A program made the position numbers and the translations under genes. The notes beneath the pieces were generated by a model. The model was not told the origin of the DNA. It ran no database searches and worked only from the letters and a program-made list of their open reading frames with translations. From assembly GCA_900555605.1 (NCBI GenBank), contig USLW01000189.1:1-5039 (forward strand): DNA of 5,039 nt, read 5' to 3'. Positions 1 through 5,039 of this stretch are shown piece after piece. The DNA comes from an uncultured Clostridium sp. GTDB taxonomy: Bacteria > Bacillota > Clostridia > UBA1212 > UBA1255. Every line of letters begins with the position of its first letter. The first letter of the stretch is position 1.

Positions 1-83
1 TGCTTGTAATTGCCGCTGCCGTGCTGGTGGCCGCTGTTGTGATCATCATCGTACGGAACCGGAAAAAGTCCGGTAAGTCGTAA
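1..83 (+). CDS. C-terminal end of a membrane-anchored protein (partial)
   Basis: Reading codons from base 3 gives 26 residues before the TAA stop at 81-83. They form a strongly hydrophobic helix (LVIAAAVLVAAVVIIIV) followed by a short basic tail, RNRKKSGKS. This is the layout of a C-terminal membrane anchor with a positively charged cytoplasmic end, which would place the rest of the protein outside the cell. The two secreted proteins downstream end in a similar way, so this is probably another surface-held member of the same locus. It lies 9 bases before the first possible start of the solute-binding protein, which suggests co-transcription. The rest of the gene is outside the window, so its function cannot be assigned. 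It could also be the last helix of a multi-pass membrane protein. Confidence 0.75.
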   Translation, partial: LVIAAAVLVAAVVIIIVRNRKKSGKS

Positions 84-85
84 GA

Positions 86-90
86 AAGGA
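86..90 (+). promoter_or_regulatory. Ribosome binding site of the solute-binding protein gene
   Basis: AAGGA lies just after the upstream stop codon. It is only 2 bases from the ATG at 93 but 11 bases from the in-frame ATG at 102. The second spacing is more workable, so the true start is probably 102. A third in-frame ATG at 129 would still leave a complete signal peptide but has only a weak GAGG 12 bases upstream. Confidence 0.55.
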
Positions 91-92
91 AT

Positions 93-1619
93 ATGCAGCA
101 TATGGCAGAGACGAGGTTTATTCATTTTATGAGCAGCGTCGGAAAACGCGGTGCTGCTTTGCTGCTGGGTTTGCTTTTCCTCATGCAGCTATATGCCTGC
201 CAGGGGGGCGGAAACGGAGAGGGGGCTGCGGCAACCGGCTTTTCGGACCCCGGCCTTCCTACGGGGCAGATTGACCCGAACGCAACCATGGACCCTTCCG
301 TGGTACCGGATAATCTGCAGGGAACAATCCGGCTGCTGGTGAAAAACGACCTGCGGGAAAAGGGCGACAATCAGGCTATGCGGCAGTGCATTGCCAATTA
401 CGTCAGTACTTTTCAGATGTATTATCCCAATATTTCCGTTCAGATACGGTATGTAGACGAAATGAACCGGGAACTGAAAGCGGATGCGGATGTGTTTTTG
501 CTGACTGCGGAGGATTCGCTTCGTTACATGGCCGATGAAAAGTACGATGGAACCGGGTATGCCCGGCAGTTTCTGGATCTGTCCGATTATTATGAACGGT
601 TCCGTACGGAGCGCGATCAGCTGCTGCTTCCCGCAATGAAGCTCGGTCAGGTCGGCGCCTCCCAGCAATGGATTCCGTTCCAATATGACAGAGCCGTCAT
701 ATATGCGGACAAACGCGTATTTGAAGAAGCCGGTGCAGAGATCACTTCCGCCGATTGGACGTATGAGGACTTTACAAAGCTGGTGGGCCAGCTGACCTTT
801 ACGGGAAAAGACGGTCGATATACGGGGCTTTATCTGGCCTATCACCAGGCGTTTGTATGGAAGCTGTTTGTCCGCGGCACCGGCGGGGAATGGTTTGATC
901 CGGCGCAGGGAAAAGCCGTACTGACGGAGGGAAAGGTGTATGAGGGCTTCCGTACGATGTTTTCTATGCTTGAGAACGGTACTGCCCGGGGCAAGGACTT
1001 TAATCAAAATGGTTCCGCTGTCTCGAAATCAGCCATGGCCATTGCATTTGCCTGCCAGCCTGAGCGTGACGGCGTTTATGTAGAGTCCCTGGCACGCATG
1101 GAGGCAAATCCGGCGAAAAACGCAGAGGCTTTGATGGCCGGAGAGAATCTGATCATGCTGCCGCTGCCGTTTTTTTCATCGGGGGCAGTGGGCGTCTCCA
1201 ATACCGCTTTTTGTAAGGGCTTTGCCGTATCTGTAGACAGCGGGCAAAAGGAGGCGGCAGCGGCGTTTGCCTTATTTGCCCTTACGCTGCCGGGGCAACA
1301 GACGCTGAATCAGTATTTCGGCGGAATTCCGGTGAACCGCCGTGCCTTTGTTTCTGATTTCTGGAAGAAAGGTCTGCTGGCCGGAAGCAATGCGGATACG
1401 GTTCTGCTCCGCATCGATGCAGACGAACGGGATGATTTTCTGGAAGCGTTTGAAGGGGCAAAATACTTATATAAGGGTGTTTTGCGGACGCGGACGCTGT
1501 TTGCCTCTTTGCTGTACCGGGACTACGCCGCGGTACAGAAGCGAAAACCGGAGAGCTATCGGCCTACGCTGGAAGCGCTGGAACGGCATATCAACGCTGC
1601 AATCCGGGATTATACGTAG
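93..1619 (+). CDS. ABC transporter family 1 extracellular solute-binding lipoprotein
   Basis: This is probably the sugar-capturing component of an ABC importer, tethered to the outer face of the membrane. Numbered from the ATG at 93, residues 14-35 form a lipoprotein signal peptide: basic GKR, a leucine-rich core, then the lipobox LYAC with the lipidated Cys at 36. A low-complexity Gly/Ala/Pro tether runs to about residue 75. The rest has the usual hallmarks of the family: IPFQYDRAVIYADKRVFEEAG (194-214, lobe crossover and 'familiar' start-of-hinge motif), WTYEDF (222-227), and CKGFAVSVDSGQKEAAAAF (374-392) followed by QQTLNQYFGGIPVNRRAF, the typical C-lobe segment. At 508 residues it is somewhat longer than the common 420-450, with a helical C-terminal extension. 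The start is probably the ATG at 102, judged by ribosome binding site spacing. Oligosaccharide binding is inferred from the family and the neighbouring hydrolase; the ligand is unknown. No permease or ATPase gene is in the window. Confidence 0.93.
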   Translation: MQHMAETRFIHFMSSVGKRGAALLLGLLFLMQLYACQGGGNGEGAAATGFSDPGLPTGQIDPNATMDPSVVPDNLQGTIRLLVKNDLREKGDNQAMRQCIANYVSTFQMYYPNISVQIRYVDEMNRELKADADVFLLTAEDSLRYMADEKYDGTGYARQFLDLSDYYERFRTERDQLLLPAMKLGQVGASQQWIPFQYDRAVIYADKRVFEEAGAEITSADWTYEDFTKLVGQLTFTGKDGRYTGLYLAYHQAFVWKLFVRGTGGEWFDPAQGKAVLTEGKVYEGFRTMFSMLENGTARGKDFNQNGSAVSKSAMAIAFACQPERDGVYVESLARMEANPAKNAEALMAGENLIMLPLPFFSSGAVGVSNTAFCKGFAVSVDSGQKEAAAAFALFALTLPGQQTLNQYFGGIPVNRRAFVSDFWKKGLLAGSNADTVLLRIDADERDDFLEAFEGAKYLYKGVLRTRTLFASLLYRDYAAVQKRKPESYRPTLEALERHINAAIRDYT

Positions 1620-1640
1620 GGAAAGGGGGAAAAGATAGAA

Positions 1641-3704
1641 ATGAACAAAGTGATACGGATGATTTTAGCCGAGATCATTATTTTTTCGGTCTGCCTTGCC
1701 GGGCCGGTCCTGCAGGGAACCGCCCCGCAGCAGATACCGGGGGTATATGATACCTGGGTTGCAACGGACGGGATGGGACGCAGCCTGCCGCATGCAGCGG
1801 AAACGGGGGCTGTCCGCACGGACAAATATGTCGGGTTATTCTATTTCATTTGCCATGACGACCCTCAAAACGGCGGCAGCGGTACGCTGATAGACAATTC
1901 GAAGGTATTTGCAGAGGGCGGCCTGTTTGCTGTCTGGGAAATGCTGCTGCAGGATCAGCCGCATGTGTGGGGTGAGCCGTATTTCGGATATTATGTGAAC
2001 ACGGATGAATGGATTTACCGCAAACACGCGGCCATGTTTTCCGCATTGGATATTGATTTCATTTTTGTGGATCTGTCCAACAGCTACCTGCACGGAGAAG
2101 GCTTGTTTGTGCTGTTTGAAACCTGGCACAGGATTCGTGAGGAAGGCGGAAAGACACCGCAGATCGCTCTGTTCTGCGGCTGGCGGCCGAGTACGGCGCG
2201 CTTTACGCTGGACAATACGTGGGAACGGATTTATCAAAACGAAGCGTACCGGGACCTGTTTTTTGAATGGGAGGGCAAACCGCTCTTTTTAGGCAGTCCG
2301 GCGGATTTAACCCAAGAATATCTGGATTTTTTTACAATCCGGGAATCCTGGGTAGGAACCGGTACGACCTCGGAGTATGCCTATACGGGGATCAATCAAT
2401 GGAATTGGTTCGATACATACCCGCAGACGGTGGGGAAAAATATCCGCGGTGAAAACGAACACATTTCCGTATCTGCGGCAGGTCATGCAAATTCAGATAC
2501 CAGCAGAAGCTATGTCGGCGCCGGCGGCGCTCTTTCGGCGCAGAACGCAGACTTCGGATTCTCTCTGCCAACCACCGGGGACGGGCTGTTCTTTCAGCAG
2601 CAGTGGGAGTATGCGCTGCAGGTGGATCCCATGGTCATTACCATCACGGGATGGAACGAATTTTCTGTGGGCGCGCAGTCGAATTTAGGAGAGGGGCAGG
2701 TCATGGCCGGCACATATCGCGTGAATTTCAGCGACCCGCAGTATGACAGGCATTACATTGATCTTTTTAATACGGAATTCAGCCGCGACATCGAGCCCAT
2801 CAACGGATTTTTCAATGATCATTACTATTATCAGATGGCGGCGTATATCCGGAGGTTTAAAGGGACGGCTGAGATTCCCTGTGCCGCCGGCAGCAGGGAG
2901 ATCGATCTGTCGGCGCCCTATGAGGCGCAGTGGGCAGACGTAGGACCGCTGTTTTGCGATACAGTGGGGGATACCGTCCATCGGGACAGTCCTTCCCTGG
3001 AAAATGTCTACCGCTATGTCAATACCACGGGCCGGAACGATATTGTTTCCGTAAAGGTTTCCAAGGACAACGGATATACGGCGTTTTTAATTACCTGCGC
3101 GGAGGAGCTTGTATACGGCGCAGAAGGCGCAGCCGGCAGAGCAGGGATTGACTTTGCTGAAACGGCAGGCAGTATGCAGCAGGTTCCGGTAAAAGCAGCG
3201 GAAGGAGACGTTTCCAAAGCAGGCTCCAATTGGATGAACCTGCTGATTGACAGTGACCAGAATGCGGATACCGGGTGGGAAGGGTATGATTATATTCTAA
3301 ACCGCAGCCGGGACGGGAAAACGGTTTCCGTAGAAAGATTTCTTCACAATTCCTGGGAGTTTGAAACCATAGGATCGGCAGACTATGCCATTGAAGGGAA
3401 AAACCTGATTATTCGGGTATCAGATTCCCTAATCGGCTTATCCGGACGTGAGCAATTCGATTTTAAAGCCGCGGATAACTCTGTTGCGGACGGAGATGTG
3501 CTGAAATTTATGACATTGGGCGATGCGGCGCCGGACAGCCGCTTTAACTTCCGTTATATCAAACAGAACAGAAGATCCGGCGGGCAGGCTTCCGCGGTTT
3601 CTGCGGCGGGGCTGGGCAGCATCAGCCTCTGCGGCGGGATGCTGATGGCTGCGGCCTTGTGCAGGGCTGCGGCAAAAGGCTGCAGAGCCAAGCCAAAAGA
3701 ATAG
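1641..3704 (+). CDS. Secreted, membrane-anchored GH71/99-like glycosidase with CBM9-like domain
   Basis: The start is supported by AAAGGGGG about 11 bases upstream. Residues 1-24 form a hydrophobic export signal with a Glu at 11 and no clear cleavage site, so it may stay uncleaved. Residues 35-410 resemble the GH71/99-like (beta/alpha)8 proteins: YDTWVATDGMGRSLP, then DKYVGLFYFICHDDP (61-75), EWIYRKHAAMFSALDIDFIFVD (start of barrel strands, 123-144), a GKPLFL strand (212-217), and ITGWNEFSVG (335-344) at the active-site position. Residues about 425-639 look like a CBM9/DOMON-type beta-sandwich, with NWMNLLIDSDQNADTGWEGY (530-549) as the clearest signature. A hydrophobic segment at about 652-674 and a basic tail end the protein, probably anchoring it in the membrane. 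Cleavage of an external glycan is inferred. In GH99 enzymes a second Glu follows the conserved one three residues on; here that position is Val343, so endo-mannosidase activity should not be assumed. It sits in the same operon as the solute-binding lipoprotein. Confidence 0.78.
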   Translation: MNKVIRMILAEIIIFSVCLAGPVLQGTAPQQIPGVYDTWVATDGMGRSLPHAAETGAVRTDKYVGLFYFICHDDPQNGGSGTLIDNSKVFAEGGLFAVWEMLLQDQPHVWGEPYFGYYVNTDEWIYRKHAAMFSALDIDFIFVDLSNSYLHGEGLFVLFETWHRIREEGGKTPQIALFCGWRPSTARFTLDNTWERIYQNEAYRDLFFEWEGKPLFLGSPADLTQEYLDFFTIRESWVGTGTTSEYAYTGINQWNWFDTYPQTVGKNIRGENEHISVSAAGHANSDTSRSYVGAGGALSAQNADFGFSLPTTGDGLFFQQQWEYALQVDPMVITITGWNEFSVGAQSNLGEGQVMAGTYRVNFSDPQYDRHYIDLFNTEFSRDIEPINGFFNDHYYYQMAAYIRRFKGTAEIPCAAGSREIDLSAPYEAQWADVGPLFCDTVGDTVHRDSPSLENVYRYVNTTGRNDIVSVKVSKDNGYTAFLITCAEELVYGAEGAAGRAGIDFAETAGSMQQVPVKAAEGDVSKAGSNWMNLLIDSDQNADTGWEGYDYILNRSRDGKTVSVERFLHNSWEFETIGSADYAIEGKNLIIRVSDSLIGLSGREQFDFKAADNSVADGDVLKFMTLGDAAPDSRFNFRYIKQNRRSGGQASAVSAAGLGSISLCGGMLMAAALCRAAAKGCRAKPKE
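2913..3557 (+). other. CBM9/DOMON-like domain within the GH71/99-like protein
   Basis: This part encodes residues 425-639. It begins at APYEAQWADV and ends at SRFNFRYI, both typical edges of such domains fused to extracellular glycosidases. The strand carrying the acidic LLIDSDQNADTGW segment, followed by GYDYILNRS, matches the CBM9-like pattern in which Asp and Asn residues often bind a metal ion. Carbohydrate binding is inferred from the family, not shown by the sequence. Confidence 0.65.
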
Positions 3705-3758
3705 GGCTGCTTTATAAAAAGAACGTAAAAATATATTCAAAGAAACGGAGGAGTTTGT
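3705..3758 (+). other. AT-rich intergenic gap with ribosome binding site
   Basis: This 54-base gap is the longest between genes in the window and is clearly richer in A and T than its surroundings. It holds GGAGG at 3747-3751, placed 7 bases before the ATG at 3759, which is a near-ideal ribosome binding site and fixes that start. No stem-loop with a T run is visible, so transcription probably reads through. A TATATT at 3732-3737 has no good -35 partner, so no promoter is called. Confidence 0.6.
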
Positions 3759-4862
3759 ATGTGCAGAAGGGGTAGTTTCAAAAAGCTGTTTTTTGTGATG
3801 ACAGCAGTTTTTCTGGCAGTAATGAGCTGTATGGCGCCGGCAATGGCTTCGGAGGTGCCGGAAGAATGGGGGACTCCGAAAACAACGTATACATATGATT
3901 TTTCAAAAGATACGTTCAATACAGATTTGGGGCATGACGATGTCGTCTCGGATTTCAAGACAGACTGGACCTGTGAATTTCCGGTAGGCTTCGGAGGCGC
4001 CATCAGCTCAGAGGGAGAAAGAGGAAATTTCTTTGCTTCCAATACTTATTTCGGGCTGAAATACAATCAAGCCATGGAGGGCGCATATCGCTTTGCCCTC
4101 GATATGAAGTATGATCAAGGCCAGTACGGCGGCTTTGCGGTACGCTGCGGCATTCCCGTCAGGCTGACAGTGGGTACCCCCTGGAATATCAGCTATTATG
4201 AAACGGATCGCTACCAAGACAACGGCGGTAAAAATGCGGATACCGGCGTAGGGCCCAGCGGCATTTACGTATTTCCCATGGCGGAAAATCAGATCCGAAT
4301 TGCGATTAAAACCGTGGAGGCGGACGGCTCCTACCTGGCGGAAAAACAATTTGATATTGACATGGGATACCGTGTTGCGGGACATTTTATCCGCTATACG
4401 GTGCTGGATACGGGCAATGAGGTCTCTGTGTATGCCGGCAGCGATCTGGTAGTCAGAATTGCGTATTCCAATGCAGGTACCTATGATGTCTTTGCAGAGG
4501 ACGGAGACGAGGCTTATTATAAGACGGCGGTCCTTTACAATGCTGCCGGAACAGAAATCGGAAGCATAGACGGTAATGCCAGAATTGCGGTAAAGGGCAG
4601 TATTGCGCTGATGCAGCGGGGGGATGTTCCGGGGGGCATTTCCTATGACAACATTCTGATTGAGACATATGAACCTGTGCAAAAGCCGCCGGTTACGGAA
4701 ACGCCTGGCCCGACGAACCCCGAAACAAATGTTCCGACGGGCGAATCCGGCATGGCTGCATTTGCGGCGGGCGTTATTCTGTTCGTCTCCCTAACGCTGT
4801 ACGGCAAAGCGCGATTCGCTGTGCGGCAGGCAAGACATTGGGTAGAAGAGCGGCGCTTGTAA
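3759..4862 (+). CDS. Secreted, membrane-anchored protein with a concanavalin A-like beta-sandwich domain
   Basis: I do not recognise a named family. The protein has a clear signal peptide (CRRGSFKK, then a hydrophobic core) with a signal peptidase I site AMA|SE after residue 30. Residues about 43-305 are rich in alternating beta-strand patterns: TYTYDFSKDTFN at the start, a central GAYRFALDMKYDQGQYGGFAVR, and a closing ISYDNILIETYEP. That opening and closing pattern is common in LamG or concanavalin A-like jelly-roll domains that bind or cut carbohydrate, and in similar 'DUF1080-like' folds. Cys71 and Cys130 could form a disulfide. A Pro/Thr-rich linker (306-330) leads to a transmembrane helix (about 331-348) and a basic tail. 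The anchor layout matches its upstream neighbours. No catalytic residue pair is evident, so a binding or scaffold role on the cell surface is more likely than catalysis, but this is inference. Confidence 0.72.
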   Translation: MCRRGSFKKLFFVMTAVFLAVMSCMAPAMASEVPEEWGTPKTTYTYDFSKDTFNTDLGHDDVVSDFKTDWTCEFPVGFGGAISSEGERGNFFASNTYFGLKYNQAMEGAYRFALDMKYDQGQYGGFAVRCGIPVRLTVGTPWNISYYETDRYQDNGGKNADTGVGPSGIYVFPMAENQIRIAIKTVEADGSYLAEKQFDIDMGYRVAGHFIRYTVLDTGNEVSVYAGSDLVVRIAYSNAGTYDVFAEDGDEAYYKTAVLYNAAGTEIGSIDGNARIAVKGSIALMQRGDVPGGISYDNILIETYEPVQKPPVTETPGPTNPETNVPTGESGMAAFAAGVILFVSLTLYGKARFAVRQARHWVEERRL

Positions 4863-4864
4863 AC

Positions 4865-4869
4865 GGAGG
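4865..4869 (+). promoter_or_regulatory. Ribosome binding site of the last, partial gene
   Basis: GGAGG starts 2 bases after the preceding stop codon and lies 5 bases before the ATG at 4875. It supports a real gene starting there, translated from the same transcript. Confidence 0.8.
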
Positions 4870-4874
4870 ACGGT

Positions 4875-5039
4875 ATGCATAAAATTACTTCAATCCGCAT
4901 AGCCGGTACGGATATCAGAAAATATCGGATCCTTTATGGAGAGGACTGCAGTCCTGCGGAAAAAAACGCGGCCCGTGAGCTGCAGCGATATGTATATAAC
5001 AGCAGCGGCATTTTACTTTCCATGTCAGCAGACCGCCTG
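4875..5039 (+). CDS. N-terminus of a GH67-N/DUF4838-like protein (partial)
   Basis: The ATG at 4875 opens a frame of 55 codons with no stop before the window ends. The gap to the previous gene is 12 bases and includes a strong ribosome binding site. The visible residues have the pattern ITSIRIAGTDIRKYRILYG, then SPAEKNAARELQRYVYNSSG, then ILLSM. An 'I-x-G-x-D-I-x-x-Y-x-I-x-Y' strand followed by an amphipathic helix 'A-A-x-E-L-x-x-Y-x-x-x-x-x-G' and another strand is the typical start of the small alpha/beta domain found before the barrel in alpha-glucuronidase-like (GH67 N-terminal) and DUF4838 proteins. The same motif also opens some exopolysaccharide-related proteins. No signal peptide is visible, unlike the three preceding proteins, so it may act in the cytoplasm or be exported another way. 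The catalytic part is outside the window and the exact family is not decided. Confidence 0.7.
   Translation, partial: MHKITSIRIAGTDIRKYRILYGEDCSPAEKNAARELQRYVYNSSGILLSMSADRL

Noticed and set aside
189..1007. Long antisense reading frame of 272 codons opposite the solute-binding protein
   Set aside because: It lies fully opposite a well-supported gene, its product has no recognisable domain, and its length follows from the codon pattern of the sense strand.
1683..1694. FSVC near the N-terminus of the GH71/99-like protein as a lipobox
   Set aside because: The -3 position is Phe and the -1 position is Val, both poor for a lipobox, so lipid attachment at Cys18 is unlikely.
3711..3737. Possible promoter, TTTATA and TATATT, before the beta-sandwich gene
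   Set aside because: The -35 match is weak and the spacer is only 15 bases. The gap is AT-rich enough to give such matches by chance.
4617..4625. RGD motif in the beta-sandwich protein as an integrin-binding site
   Set aside because: A three-residue match is expected by chance, and nothing else in the protein suggests host cell adhesion.
4618..4636. Two runs of six G close together as a phase-variation slippage site
   Set aside because: The runs are short, the reading frame is intact through both, and Gly codons in this sequence often use G.
4008..4682. Antisense reading frame of 224 codons opposite the beta-sandwich protein
   Set aside because: The sense gene has a strong ribosome binding site, a signal peptide and an anchor. 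The antisense product shows no domain and no ribosome binding site that I can see.
4728..4742. NVPTG as a sortase (LPXTG-like) sorting signal before the last helix of the beta-sandwich protein
   Set aside because: Only the TG end agrees with LPXTG; the Leu and Pro positions do not. The tail after the helix is also long (about 18 residues) for a sortase substrate. A plain transmembrane anchor is the simpler reading.

Overview
The window reads as one stretch of a plus-strand operon from a Gram-positive anaerobe, most likely in class Clostridia. That assignment is inference from strong GGAGG-type ribosome binding sites, a lipoprotein-type solute-binding protein, C-terminal membrane anchors with basic tails, and the style of the proteins. 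Base composition looks balanced, roughly half G+C. No RNA gene, mobile element, CRISPR array or convincing terminator is visible.

Layout: (1) bases 1-83 are the end of a membrane-anchored protein, showing only its last hydrophobic helix and basic tail. (2) A family 1 extracellular solute-binding lipoprotein follows, with its start at 93 or more probably 102. (3) After a gap of about 20 bases comes a 687-residue secreted protein with a glycoside hydrolase 71/99-like barrel, a CBM9/DOMON-like beta-sandwich and a C-terminal transmembrane helix. (4) After a 54-base AT-rich gap comes a 367-residue secreted protein with one beta-rich, concanavalin A-like domain, a Pro/Thr linker and a C-terminal transmembrane helix. 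(5) From 4875 to the end is the start of a protein whose N-terminus resembles the domain that precedes the catalytic barrel in alpha-glucuronidase-like and DUF4838-type proteins.

All genes point the same way, with gaps of 9 to 54 bases, which supports co-transcription. Taken together they look like part of a glycan-use locus. Surface-held enzymes and binding proteins would act on a carbohydrate outside the cell, and the lipoprotein would deliver a released saccharide to an ABC permease that is not in this window. The substrate cannot be read from the sequence. The most notable points are the replaced second acidic residue at the GH99-type active-site motif, the repeated use of C-terminal transmembrane anchors rather than sortase signals, and the lectin-like protein of unknown specificity.
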